Assembly (NCBI GenBank): GCA_029027985.1
Contig: CP119076.1
Coordinates: 2,292,422 to 2,356,421, forward strand
Source of the DNA: Klebsiella aerogenes
GTDB lineage: Bacteria > Pseudomonadota > Gammaproteobacteria > Enterobacterales > Enterobacteriaceae
Length of the DNA stretch: 64,000 nt
Direction: 5' to 3'
Shown here: positions 53,541 through 64,000 of the stretch, piece after piece
How the letters are laid out: each line of letters starts with the position of its first letter
Numbering within the stretch: the first letter of the stretch is position 1
The notes under the pieces: generated by a model
Seen by the model: only the letters and a program-made list of their open reading frames with translations
The model's database searches: none
What the model was told of the DNA's origin: nothing
Translations under genes and position numbers: made by a program

Positions 53541-53587
53541 ACGGTGGCAGCATAGGTAATGGGCGTTCGCTTCTGCCTATGTTGTCA
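53541..53587 (+). terminator. Hairpin after the GPH transporter gene
   Basis: GGCAGCATAGG and CCTATGTTGTC pair (with G-U) around a 19-base loop, beginning a few bases after the stop. No T-run follows. It separates the transporter gene from ydfI. Further along, an ATACCAAT half-site occurs at 53608-53615, resembling UxuR/ExuR half-sites. Confidence 0.4.
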
Positions 53588-53705
53588 CACAACTTAAAAA
53601 TCATGTCATACCAATCGCCCGTATATTAATACAAATCAAAATCTCGAGCGGCGAACTCGTTAATCTAGTATGGCAATCAACGTTCTCTATAGTGAGTCAA
53701 AAAAG

Positions 53706-55169
53706 ATGCAGAATAAGCTATTAGCCGCCAAGGCAACTCTCCCAACTTACGATCGCAGCAAACTGGTTTCTCGAATCGTTCATCTCGGCTTCGGCGCTTT
53801 CCATCGTGCGCACCAGGCGGTGTATGCCGATATCCTTGCCTCTGAACATGGCAGCGACTGGGGCTATACCGAAGTCAACCTGATTGGCGGCGAGCAGCAG
53901 ATTGCCGATCTACAGCAGCAGGATTTGTTATACACGGTCGCTGAAATGTCGGCCGATGCCTGGACGGCGCGCGTCGTCGGCGTGGTGAAACAGGCGATGC
54001 ACGCGCAGGTCGATGGCCTGGAAAGCGTGTTAGCGAAAATGTGCGAGCCGCAGGTGGCGATCGTATCGCTGACTATCACCGAAAAAGGCTATTGCCACTC
54101 TCCGGCGACCGGCCAGCTGCAGCTGGATAACTCGCTGATTGCCGCCGATTTACAGCAACCGCACCAGCCAAAATCCGCACCGGGCGTGGTGGTCGAAGCG
54201 CTGGCGCGCCGTCGCGCCGCTGGCCTGCCGGCCTTCAGCGTGATGTCCTGCGACAACATGCCGGAAAACGGCCACGTGATGCGTAACGTGGTTTGCGCGT
54301 TTGCCCGCGCCGTTGACGCCGATCTGGCGCAGTGGATTGAGCAAAACGTGACTTTCCCTTCAACGATGGTTGACCGTATCGTCCCGGCCGTCACCGCGGA
54401 TACGCTGGATAAAATTGCACAACTGACCGGCGTGCGCGATCCGGCCGGCGTGGCCTGCGAACCGTTCCGTCAGTGGGTTATCGAAGATAATTTCGTTGCT
54501 GGCCGTCCTGCATGGGAAAAAGCAGGCGCTGAGCTGGTCTCAGACGTGGTGCCATTTGAAGAAATGAAGCTGCGCATGCTGAATGGCAGCCATTCATTCC
54601 TGGCCTATCTGGGTTACCTGGCGGGCTATCAGCATATCAATGACTGCATGCAGGATGACAACTACCGTCTGGCCGCACAGGCGTTAATGCTGCAGGAACA
54701 AGCGCCGACCTTGAAAGTGCAGGGGGTGGATCTGGCGCGCTACGCCGGGCTGCTGATTGAACGCTATAGCAATCCAGCACTGAAACACCGCACCTGGCAG
54801 ATTGCGATGGACGGCAGTCAGAAGCTGCCGCAGCGGATGCTGGATTCCGTGCGCTGGCATTTAGCGCATCAACGCGATTTCAGCCTGCTGGCGATGGGCG
54901 TTGCCGGTTGGATGCGCTACGTTGGCGGAGTGGATGACCAGGGGCAGGCGATCGACATCAGCGATCCGCTGCTGCCCGTGATCCAACAGGCGGTGCAGGG
55001 CAGCCAGGATGGCACCGAGCGCGTGCAGGCGTTGCTGGGCATCAAGGCGATCTTTGGCGATAGCCTGCCGCAGGAAGGTCGTTTTGTTGACGCGGTAACC
55101 TGCGCCTATCTGTCGCTGCAGCTCAACGGCGCGAAAGCGACCGTCGCCGGGTGGGCCAAAAGTCAGTAA
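53706..55169 (+). CDS. ydfI: YdfI, mannitol-dehydrogenase-family oxidoreductase (fructuronate reductase-like)
   Basis: 487-aa polyol dehydrogenase of the UxuB/UxaB/MtlK family. [20 protein letters not shown] is the NAD-binding region and [18 protein letters not shown] and [19 protein letters not shown] follow; catalytic [24 protein letters not shown] sequence appears as [20 protein letters not shown]. It would interconvert D-fructuronate and D-mannonate, linking UxaC to RspA. I chose ATG 53706, which matches E. coli YdfI in length; the frame is open from 53670. The ribosome-binding site is weak. Confidence 0.9.
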   Translation: MQNKLLAAKATLPTYDRSKLVSRIVHLGFGAFHRAHQAVYADILASEHGSDWGYTEVNLIGGEQQIADLQQQDLLYTVAEMSADAWTARVVGVVKQAMHAQVDGLESVLAKMCEPQVAIVSLTITEKGYCHSPATGQLQLDNSLIAADLQQPHQPKSAPGVVVEALARRRAAGLPAFSVMSCDNMPENGHVMRNVVCAFARAVDADLAQWIEQNVTFPSTMVDRIVPAVTADTLDKIAQLTGVRDPAGVACEPFRQWVIEDNFVAGRPAWEKAGAELVSDVVPFEEMKLRMLNGSHSFLAYLGYLAGYQHINDCMQDDNYRLAAQALMLQEQAPTLKVQGVDLARYAGLLIERYSNPALKHRTWQIAMDGSQKLPQRMLDSVRWHLAHQRDFSLLAMGVAGWMRYVGGVDDQGQAIDISDPLLPVIQQAVQGSQDGTERVQALLGIKAIFGDSLPQEGRFVDAVTCAYLSLQLNGAKATVAGWAKSQ

Positions 55170-55511
55170 CAGCCTTGTCGCCTCCGGAACCCCTTCCCGG
55201 AGGCGACCAACACGTCGTCCGCCCGATCGGGTAACCCGGCGAAGCATAGCGCGAGCCGGGTTATTTCTGCGCGTAGCAATACACGTTCTGTTGGATATTC
55301 CCCTCCGCTGTGAAAAAATAAAAATCATGCAGAAATATGATCAAGATCGTTGCATATACATAACTACAACTATCCATAATTAATTATATATAGTTGATGT
55401 TTATTTTAATGATCAAAGTATTTATTTCGATAATTGTTTATTTTCCCTCAGTGCCAGATATGCCATGATAGCGTCATACCATCAGTTTCTTCAGGATTAA
55501 GGAGCCGGGCT
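55170..55511. repeat. Spacer between ydfI and the stress-protein gene: hairpin, REP-like palindrome, AT-rich promoter region
   Basis: GTCGCCTCCGG (55177-55187) and CCGGAGGCGAC (55197-55207) form a perfect 11-bp stem just after ydfI. AACCCGGC (55233-55240) and GCCGGGTT (55255-55262) follow as a REP-like palindrome with a T-rich tail. The region 55310-55440 is very AT-rich and presumably contains the promoter of the next gene. A CATACCAT at 55476-55483 is a possible regulator half-site. Confidence 0.6.
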
Positions 55512-55943
55512 ATGTACAAGAAAATATTGTTGCCTGTCGATGTTTTTGAAATGGACTTAAGCGATAAAGCAGTTCGTCATGCCGACTTTTTAGCGACCGC
55601 GGAAGAGGGCGAGCTCACCTTACTGAGTGTGCTACCAAACAGCAGTAGTTCGGTGTTGCGCGGCTTCGCGGCGGACATTCGTAAATTCGAAGCGTTTATG
55701 AAAGAGGAGTCGGAAAAGAAAATGCGTGCGCTTTCGCGGCTGTTTTCCATTCCGGTCTCGCGGATCCACACCAAAGTCGTATTTGGTAACGTCCGCGATG
55801 AAATTTTAGCGCTGAGTAATAAAGAAGAATATGACGTTATCGTCATCGGATCGCGTAAACCGGGTATTTCAACGCATTTATTGGGTTCAAACGCGGAATC
55901 TATTTTACGCTACGCTAAAATTCCGGTGTTAGTCGTCAGATAA
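55512..55943 (+). CDS. Universal stress protein (UspF/UspG-like)
   Basis: 143-aa Usp-domain protein. The start MYKKILLPVDVFEMDLSDKA and the C-terminal ATP-binding motif GSRKPGISTHLLGSNAESIL (G-x2-G-x9-GS type, somewhat degenerate as GSRKPG) and AKIPVLVVR are visible. It belongs to the nucleotide-binding UspF/G branch. GGAG lies eight bases before the ATG at 55512; upstream in-frame codons lack a signal. Not present at this place in E. coli K-12 as far as I know. Confidence 0.87.
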   Translation: MYKKILLPVDVFEMDLSDKAVRHADFLATAEEGELTLLSVLPNSSSSVLRGFAADIRKFEAFMKEESEKKMRALSRLFSIPVSRIHTKVVFGNVRDEILALSNKEEYDVIVIGSRKPGISTHLLGSNAESILRYAKIPVLVVR

Positions 55944-55952
55944 TTTATTGAT

Positions 55953-55977
55953 GGCAGCCAACCATGCGCTGGCTGCC
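55953..55977. terminator. Hairpin between the stress-protein gene and rspR
   Basis: GGCAGCCA (55953-55960) and TGGCTGCC (55970-55977) form a perfect 8-bp stem between two convergent genes, so it may terminate both. No clear T-run on either side. Confidence 0.5.
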
Positions 55978-55987
55978 GCTTAACTCA

Positions 55988-56674
55988 TTATTCTTCGCTA
56001 AACCACTCGCTGTTTTCCTGACGAATTAACAATACCGATTCGCTAATTTCGTGCAGGTGAATATTCATCGCCTTTTCAACCGCGTCGAGATCGCGCTTTT
56101 CCAGCGCCTCGAAGATATCCAGATGTTGGCGCAGCAGCATCTCTGGCGGCGTGACGTGGTCGAGGCTCATATAACGCACCCGGTCGATCGTCGCTTTAAT
56201 GTTTTCAACCGTATCCCACGCCAGCTGGCAGTCGGCAATGACCGACAGTTTCTGGTGGAACTCATCATCAAGCTGGAAAAAGTCGTTGAGCTGCTGGCGC
56301 TCTACCGCAACCCGCTGCTGATTGAGGTTCTGCTCCAGTTGATAGAGCTGCTCGTTATTGATCATCGACGCCGCGCGACGCACTACCGCGCACTCAATCG
56401 CCTGGCGAACAAAACAGCCGTTACGCACCTGGGTCATTGAGATTTTGTTCACATAGCTGCCGCGCTGCGGGCGAATCTGAATCAGACCGTTTTCCGCCAG
56501 CTTGATAAAGGCTTCGCGCACCGGCTGACGGGAAACGTCAAAACGGACTGAGACCTCTTTTTCCGACAGCGGCGTTCCAGGTGGGATCAGGCAATGAACA
56601 ATATCCCGGCGAAGGATGCGATAGATTTGCTGATTGACGGGCTGGGTCGGATTCAGTTGCGTTTCTGCGGCCAT
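55988..56674 (-). CDS. rspR: RspR (YdfH), GntR/FadR-family regulator of rspAB
   Basis: 228-aa GntR-family regulator. Winged helix-turn-helix [20 protein letters not shown] followed by [13 protein letters not shown]; the C-terminal all-helical FCD domain contains the metal-binding histidines (for example DDEFHQKL and LRQHLDIF). It corresponds to E. coli YdfH, a repressor of rspAB. It lies on the strand opposite to rspAB at the far end of the sugar-acid region. Probable operators are the CTTGTATGGTAG elements at 45310 and 46740. Confidence 0.92.
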   Translation of the reverse strand: MAAETQLNPTQPVNQQIYRILRRDIVHCLIPPGTPLSEKEVSVRFDVSRQPVREAFIKLAENGLIQIRPQRGSYVNKISMTQVRNGCFVRQAIECAVVRRAASMINNEQLYQLEQNLNQQRVAVERQQLNDFFQLDDEFHQKLSVIADCQLAWDTVENIKATIDRVRYMSLDHVTPPEMLLRQHLDIFEALEKRDLDAVEKAMNIHLHEISESVLLIRQENSEWFSEE

Positions 56675-56735
56675 TGATGATTACTTTTTAATGGGTTATG
56701 AGTGTTATTTTACTCGTTTTTTGTTGTTCCGCCCA

Positions 56736-56757
56736 GACCTGGCCGACAGGCCAGGTC
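56736..56757 (-). terminator. Hairpin after ydfG
   Basis: GACCTGGCC (56736-56744), loop GACA, GGCCAGGTC (56749-56757): a perfect 9-bp stem 10 bases after the ydfG stop on the minus strand. A T-rich tract is not directly adjacent, so termination may be imperfect. It lies before the rspR promoter. Confidence 0.55.
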
Positions 56758-56767
56758 GCGGAGGGAA

Positions 56768-57517
56768 TTAGCCCTGACGGTGAATGCTGAGCCCGGCGAA
56801 GCTCTGGCTCACCGGCATCATCTCGAGCGTGTTAATGTTCACGTGTTTCGGCAGATTAGCGACCCACCACACCGCTTCCGTGACGTCTTCCGGCGTCAGC
56901 GCTTCGGTGTTTTCGTAGGTTTTTCCGGCTTTCGCATCGTCGCCTTTAAAGCGGACGTTGGAGAATTCGGTGCCGCCAACCAGACCCGGCTCGACATCTG
57001 TCACGCGAATGGCCGTACCGTGCAAATCGGTGCGCAGGTTCAGACTGAACTGGCGAACAAAGGCTTTGGTCGCGCCGTAGACGTTGCCGCCAGCGTAAGG
57101 CCAGTTACCGGCGGTAGAACCGATATTAATAATATGGCCGCGATTGCGCTCAACCATCCCCGGCAGCACTGCGCGGGTCATGTAAACCAGGCCTTTATTG
57201 TTGGTATCGATCATATCTTCCCAGTCTTCCACGCAGGCGCGGTGGGCGGGCTCCAGGCCCAACGCCAGACCGGCGTTATTGACCAACACGTCGATAGCTT
57301 GCCAGTCGGCGGGCAGCCCGGCGATCATCTCTTCGATAGCCGCGCGGTTACGCACATCAAGCTGTGCGGTGTACAGGTTGTCGCCAAGTTCTTCTTTTAG
57401 CGTCTTCAGGCGCTCTTCACGACGCCCGGTGGCGATCACTTTGTGGCCGTTAGCGATAAAACGACGAGTAATACTCTCACCAAATCCAGCAGTTGCGCCA
57501 GTCACCAGGATAATCAT
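56768..57517 (-). CDS. ydfG: YdfG, NADP-dependent 3-hydroxy acid (L-allo-threonine) dehydrogenase
   Basis: 249-aa short-chain dehydrogenase. Cofactor motif VTGATAGFGESITRRFIANG; catalytic Ser134 (NIGSTAGNWP), Tyr147 and Lys151 (VYGATKAF). It oxidises L-allo-threonine and related 3-hydroxy acids and acts on malonic semialdehyde in uracil catabolism. The ATG at 57517 follows GAGGAA and matches the E. coli length; the frame is open to 57640 without a better start. It diverges from dcp, as in E. coli. Confidence 0.94.
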   Translation of the reverse strand: MIILVTGATAGFGESITRRFIANGHKVIATGRREERLKTLKEELGDNLYTAQLDVRNRAAIEEMIAGLPADWQAIDVLVNNAGLALGLEPAHRACVEDWEDMIDTNNKGLVYMTRAVLPGMVERNRGHIINIGSTAGNWPYAGGNVYGATKAFVRQFSLNLRTDLHGTAIRVTDVEPGLVGGTEFSNVRFKGDDAKAGKTYENTEALTPEDVTEAVWWVANLPKHVNINTLEMMPVSQSFAGLSIHRQG

Positions 57518-57688
57518 CTTACTGTTCCTCAAAGCTTTTTGTGTTGTCATAACATAGCATGCGTTATTGCCGCGCGGTAATGTAAATCGTATCGCAAGAT
57601 GTCGGCAAAAAACGCGTCTTTGATAAATCATTGCGGCCAATCAATGAGTTGCCTACTCTTAGGGGATAATTGCGTTCAGGAGAGAATC

Positions 57689-59728
57689 ATGACGGACACG
57701 AATCCCTTTTTACACGTCAGTTTGCTGCCGTATCAGGCGCCGCATTTTGATCTCATTGAGGATAGCCACTATCGCCCGGCTTTTGATGAGGGCGTGCGGC
57801 GCCAGCGCGAGGAGATCGCGGCAATCGTTAATAATCCGGCCCCGGCGGACTTCGACAATACGCTGGTCGCCCTGGAGCAAAGTGGACAACTGCTGGCGCG
57901 CGTGACTCGCGTCTTTTTCGCCATGGCGGGCGCGAATACCAACCCGCTGATACAGCAGTTGGACGAAGCGTTTTCCGCTGAGCTGGCGGAACTTAGCAAT
58001 GATATTTGGCTTAACGAGGCCTTATATCAGCGGGTCAGTCAGATCTGGCAGCAGCGTGACGCGCTAAATCTGGATCAAGAATCGCGTCGACTGCTTGACG
58101 TGAGCTGGCAGCGTTTCCAGTTAGCAGGAGCGGGGCTGGCGGAAGCACAAAAGTCCGCGCTAAAAGCGTTGAATACGGAAGAAGCGTCTCTGCAAAGCCA
58201 GTTCCAGCAGCGGCTACTGGCGGCGGTGAAATCCGGCGGTCTGGTCGTCGATTATCGGCATCAGCTTGACGGTCTGACTGCTGATGAAATCGCCGCGGCT
58301 GCTGATGCCGCGCGCGACAAAGGTCTGAACGATCGTTGGTTGCTGGCGCTGACCAATACCACCCAACAGCCAGCGCTGCAAACGCTTGCCGATCGTCAGA
58401 CCCGACAAAACCTGTTTGCTGCTGGCTGGACGCGTAACCAAAAGGGTGACGCCAACGATACTCGTGAACGGGTTCTGCGCCTGGCGGCGATCCGCGCGCA
58501 CAAAGCCGAACTGCTGGGCGTCGCCGACTACGCCAGTTGGTCACTGGCCGATCAGATGGCTAAAACCCCCTCCGAGGCGTTTGCCTTTATGCGTCGAATC
58601 GCGCCAGCGGCTCGCCGTCGCGCCGAACAGGAACTGGCGGATATTCAGCAAGTGATTGATGAAGAGGGCGGTGGTTTCAGGGCTACGGCGTGGGACTGGG
58701 CGTACTACAGCGAACAGGTCCGGCGTGCTAAATTCGCCCTCGATGAGGCGCAGCTTAAACCCTATTTCGCCCTTGACCGCGTGCTGGAAGACGGCGTTTT
58801 CTGGACGGCGACGCAGCTGTTCGGCATTCGTTTTGTCGAACGTTTTGATATTCCGGTTTACCATCCCGACGTGAGAGTATGGGAGATCTTCGATGTCAAC
58901 GGCGAGGGAATGGCGCTGTTTTACGGCGACTATTTCTCGCGTGATGCAAAAAGCGGCGGCGCATGGATGGATGTGTTCGTGGAGCAATCCACGCTTCGCG
59001 CTCAGCGTCCGGTGATCTACAACGTCTGTAATTACCAGAAACCGAAAGCCGGCGGTTGCGCATTGCTGTCGTGGGACGATGTCATCACCCTGTTTCACGA
59101 ATTCGGTCACGCATTGCACGGCCTGTTCGCCAGCCAGCGCTACGCCAGCCTGTCGGGCACCAATACGCCGCGCGATTTTGTGGAATTTCCGTCGCAATTC
59201 TACGAACACTGGGCCCGTGAACCACAGGTTTTCGCCCACTACGCCAGACATTACCAGACCGGCGAGGCGATGCCGGAGAGTTTGCGTGATAGCATGTTCC
59301 GCGCCTCGACGTTCAACAAAGGTTACGATATGAGCGAACTGTTGGCGGCAGCGCTGCTGGATATGCACTGGCATAGCGTCACCCCGCAGGCGTTACCGCA
59401 GGACGTTGATGACTTTGAGCAACAATCGTTGCGCGAAGAGCTGATGGATCTGGCGGCGGTGCCGCCGCGTTATCGCAGCAGCTACTTTTCGCACATCTTC
59501 GGCGGTGGTTATGCTGCGGGTTACTATGCCTATCTGTGGACGCAGATGCTGGCCGATGACGGTTATCAGTGGTTCGTTGAGCAGGGAGGGTTAACCCGCA
59601 AAAATGGTCAGCGTTTCCGCGAGGCGATTTTGTCGCGCGGTAACAGCAGCGATCTCGAGGCGTTGTACCACGACTGGCGCGGCCGCGATCCTAAGATCGA
59701 GCCGATGCTGGAAAATCGCGGGTTGTAA
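57689..59728 (+). CDS. dcp: Dcp, dipeptidyl carboxypeptidase II
   Basis: 679-aa zinc metallopeptidase of the M3 family. HEFGH is at residues 470-474 within TLFHEFGHALHGLF. The N-terminus TNPFLHVSLLPYQAPHFDLI is typical of enterobacterial Dcp. It removes C-terminal dipeptides from peptides in the periplasm or cytoplasm and has no signal peptide. AGGAG precedes the ATG at 57689; upstream in-frame codons lack a start signal. It diverges from ydfG. Confidence 0.95.
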   Translation: MTDTNPFLHVSLLPYQAPHFDLIEDSHYRPAFDEGVRRQREEIAAIVNNPAPADFDNTLVALEQSGQLLARVTRVFFAMAGANTNPLIQQLDEAFSAELAELSNDIWLNEALYQRVSQIWQQRDALNLDQESRRLLDVSWQRFQLAGAGLAEAQKSALKALNTEEASLQSQFQQRLLAAVKSGGLVVDYRHQLDGLTADEIAAAADAARDKGLNDRWLLALTNTTQQPALQTLADRQTRQNLFAAGWTRNQKGDANDTRERVLRLAAIRAHKAELLGVADYASWSLADQMAKTPSEAFAFMRRIAPAARRRAEQELADIQQVIDEEGGGFRATAWDWAYYSEQVRRAKFALDEAQLKPYFALDRVLEDGVFWTATQLFGIRFVERFDIPVYHPDVRVWEIFDVNGEGMALFYGDYFSRDAKSGGAWMDVFVEQSTLRAQRPVIYNVCNYQKPKAGGCALLSWDDVITLFHEFGHALHGLFASQRYASLSGTNTPRDFVEFPSQFYEHWAREPQVFAHYARHYQTGEAMPESLRDSMFRASTFNKGYDMSELLAAALLDMHWHSVTPQALPQDVDDFEQQSLREELMDLAAVPPRYRSSYFSHIFGGGYAAGYYAYLWTQMLADDGYQWFVEQGGLTRKNGQRFREAILSRGNSSDLEALYHDWRGRDPKIEPMLENRGL

Positions 59729-60047
59729 ACCAGCGACTCTGCCCGCCAGTGCGTCACTCAGGTCTGGCGGGCATTTCCGCGTTAGTGGTGTACGTTTTCC
59801 GACCATTCTCACCCCCTCAGCGAACAAATCGGAGTTGTTAAGATTCACAATTCCGCATTTTTCCTTCATCATTTGTCGGCTTTTACTATTAATAATCAGC
59901 GCTTACAAAGTGCGAGAAAGATATTTTTATACTCAAGGCCGGTATGGACTATAAGAAAGTACTAACGACGATGTTTTTGCCTGCGGTGACGAACCGTGGC
60001 CAGGGACTTTTTCAATGTCAATGTTGACCCCAATCGGGAGGAATACA
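59729..60047. other. Spacer between dcp and a small ORF, with a terminator-like hairpin
   Basis: GCCCGCCAG (59741-59749) and CTGGCGGGC (59764-59772) form a 9-bp stem with tail ATTTCC just after dcp, probably its terminator. The rest (about 59790-60030) is AT-rich, with no gene or repeat that I can recognise, and should contain a promoter for the next gene. Confidence 0.55.
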
Positions 60048-60308
60048 GTGCACCCGTTAATTAAGGTCATGCTGGTGGGCGGCAAAGCAGACGGTCTACT
60101 GGTCAGCGTCGCCGACACCGCGACGGAAATTTCCGTTACCCCCGCGCAGTATGGCGCGCAATCCGGGCTGCCGCTCAGCTACCGGGTAGTCTCACAGATG
60201 ATTGATGATGAGCGTCTGTTCTTTGGCGTGTTCAGCGATTCACATCAGGATGCCGATAAGCTCGCCAGAGTGGCGTTGACCCGTGGGATGAAAAAATCAC
60301 TCAGCTGA
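60048..60308 (+). CDS. Unrecognised 86-aa protein upstream of the AAA ATPase gene
   Basis: ORF with GTG start at 60048, preceded by GGGAGG six bases upstream; an ATG at 60015 would add 11 residues but lacks a ribosome-binding site. The protein opens VHPLIKVMLVGGKADGLLVS and contains YRVVSQMIDDERLFFGVFSD and a basic tail GMKKSLS. It looks soluble, with predicted mixed alpha/beta content. It lies 37 bases before the ATPase gene in the same direction. I do not recognise a family. Partnership with the ATPase is possible but unproven. Confidence 0.6.
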   Translation: MHPLIKVMLVGGKADGLLVSVADTATEISVTPAQYGAQSGLPLSYRVVSQMIDDERLFFGVFSDSHQDADKLARVALTRGMKKSLS

Positions 60309-60345
60309 GCGTCATTTTCCGCGTGCGTAACAGCAAGGGATTGCC

Positions 60346-61443
60346 ATGATAAACCGTATCCGTATCAACAACTTTCGTTCAGTCAGGGAGATTGAGCTGG
60401 AACTGGGGCCGTTGAATATCGTGTTTGGCCCTAATGGATGCGGGAAATCGAATATTTACAAAGCCATTCATCTGTTGACCGCTTCCGCTGACGGCCAGTT
60501 TTCCAGCTATATTAGCGAAGAGGGCGGGCTTGAGAATATTATGTGGTCGGGGAAACAGGCGCCAACCGACCGCTACCCGCATCGCCTGCAAATCTCCTGT
60601 CTGACCGATGAGTTCGATTACGAACTGCAGGTCGGTTTTCCGGAGAAGCTGCCATATGCCACGCATTTCATGCTGGACCCGATTGTTAAAGAAGAGAACA
60701 TATGGCTGTCGGGCTTTAACCGGCGTCCGTCATCGCGGGTGCTGCAGCGGAAAAACCAGGCGGCTTTTCTGGTTGACGTGAATGGTGAAAAAAGCACTTT
60801 CACCGATGCCATCTATGAAAACGAGTCCATCTTTGGCCAGCTTGGCGAGCCGCACCGTTTTCCGGAAGTTTCGCGGGTGCGTGAAACTATGCGCCGCTGG
60901 CGGTTTTATCATGAGTTTGCTATCGGCAGACTTTCGCCGCTGCGCCAGCCGGCAGTTGGTTACCGTTCACCGGTGCTGGATAGTGACGGCGGCAATCTCG
61001 CGGCGGCTTTCCAGACCATCGTTGAAATCGGCGCTGAGGCGTTGCTGTATGAAATTCTTGCCGAGGCTTTCCCCGACTGTACCTTTTTCTGCGAGAATGA
61101 AAACTCACGCTTCGTGATGAAAATGCGCCGCAATGGTATTCATCGGCCTCTGCTGGCGGCGGAAATGTCTGATGGCACTCTGCGTTTTCTGTGCCTGGCG
61201 GTGGCGCTGTTAAGCCCGCGGCCTCCTGCATTTCTGGCGATCAACGAACCGGAAAACAGCCTGCATCGCCAGATGTTCCCGGCGCTGGCCCGGCTGATCG
61301 TCGAAGCTTCGCGTTACAGCCAGATTTGGCTCACCAGCCACTCGGCGGAGTTGGCGGGGCTTATCTCGGCCACGGCGGAAAGCCGGAGTTACGAACTGGA
61401 AAATAGCGGCGGGCAGACGCGAATCCGAGTATTATACCGGTAA
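60346..61443 (+). CDS. AAA ATPase of the RecF/OLD-like type
   Basis: 365-aa ATPase with an SMC/RecF-like layout. N-terminal lobe MINRIRINNFRSVREIELEL and Walker A GPNGCGKS (residues 28-35); signature motif EMSDGTLRFL (residues 273-282); Walker B FLAINEPENSLH with Glu301; C-terminal switch histidine in WLTSHSAEL. No TOPRIM or nuclease domain is attached, so it is not a full OLD nuclease. Similar single-domain ATPases (COG4637-like) are widespread, of unknown function. It converges on lacZ with a strong hairpin between. Confidence 0.85.
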   Translation: MINRIRINNFRSVREIELELGPLNIVFGPNGCGKSNIYKAIHLLTASADGQFSSYISEEGGLENIMWSGKQAPTDRYPHRLQISCLTDEFDYELQVGFPEKLPYATHFMLDPIVKEENIWLSGFNRRPSSRVLQRKNQAAFLVDVNGEKSTFTDAIYENESIFGQLGEPHRFPEVSRVRETMRRWRFYHEFAIGRLSPLRQPAVGYRSPVLDSDGGNLAAAFQTIVEIGAEALLYEILAEAFPDCTFFCENENSRFVMKMRRNGIHRPLLAAEMSDGTLRFLCLAVALLSPRPPAFLAINEPENSLHRQMFPALARLIVEASRYSQIWLTSHSAELAGLISATAESRSYELENSGGQTRIRVLYR

Positions 61444-61447
61444 GGTT

Positions 61448-61463
61448 GGGGGCCGTAGCCCCC
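61448..61463. terminator. Bidirectional terminator between the ATPase gene and lacZ
   Basis: GGGGGC (61448-61453), loop CGTA, GCCCCC (61458-61463), followed on the plus strand by GTTATTATT. It fills the 24-base gap between the two convergent genes. Confidence 0.6.
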
Positions 61464-61467
61464 GTTA

Positions 61468-64000
<2,533 letters not shown>

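Noticed and set aside
60346-61443. OLD-family defence nuclease
   Set aside because: Walker A, signature and Walker B motifs are present but there is no TOPRIM domain or partner nuclease, so a defence function is not supported.

Overview
The window reads as a chromosomal segment from an enterobacterium close to Klebsiella or Raoultella. The order asr, ynfM/ynfL, mlc, bioD-like ynfK, clcB, ynfEFGH-dmsD, ynfD, ynfC, speG, ynfB, ynfA, rspAB, ydfJ, ydfI, rspR, ydfG, dcp matches the E. coli terminus-side backbone as I know it. It is interleaved with catabolic blocks typical of Klebsiella: malonate decarboxylase, protocatechuate lower pathway, abg and lac genes. Coding density is high and GC is moderately high. 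I saw no insertion sequence, prophage gene, tRNA, rRNA or CRISPR array. Genus assignment is inference from gene content, not from a marker gene.

Layout. 1-2521: p-aminobenzoyl-glutamate use (abgB cut by the window edge, abgA, divergent abgR). 2612-3175: smrA. 3172-9210: pcaR divergent from the operon pcaI-J-F-B-D-C, which turns 3-carboxy-cis,cis-muconate into succinyl-CoA and acetyl-CoA; the ring-cleaving pcaGH and the permease pcaK are not here. 9304-10920: an MscS-like channel. 11149-15521: a DcuS/DcuR-like two-component system divergent from a malate:quinone oxidoreductase gene. 15908-23881: the malonate decarboxylase locus, mdcR convergent with mdcA-B-C-D-E-F-G-H. 24103-27138: tqsA, the spermidine exporter mdtJI with a probable leader ORF, and the serine protease ydgD. 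27618-30222: a 34-codon membrane peptide, a LysR/LysE divergent pair with a small coiled-coil partner, the 27-aa ydgU, and asr. 30396-37838: M32 carboxypeptidase, ynfM/ynfL, mlc, ynfK, clcB. 38014-42588: a DMSO/selenate-reductase-type molybdoenzyme with one catalytic subunit and its chaperone. 42737-45247: ynfD, ynfC, speG, ynfB, ynfA. 45380-57517: a sugar-acid region (two MFS carriers, rspA, rspB, ydfJ, uxaC, ydfI) ending with a universal stress protein, the GntR regulator rspR and ydfG. 57689-64000: dcp, an 86-aa unknown, an AAA ATPase and the 3' part of lacZ.

Together the genes form several separate carbon-source modules, each with a dedicated regulator beside it (AbgR, PcaR, DcuSR-like, MdcR, RspR), placed between conserved core genes. 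Expected regulatory signals are visible: four PcaR-type palindromes as two equally spaced pairs before pcaI, an Mlc operator before mlc, an RstA-like box before asr, and an exact 12-bp repeat before the two promoters of the rsp region.

I found no convincing wholly new multi-gene system. The best leads are the unannotated small proteins, the mdtJ leader ORF, the DcuSR-like/mqo pairing, the repeated rsp-region motif, and the small-protein/ATPase pair next to lacZ.
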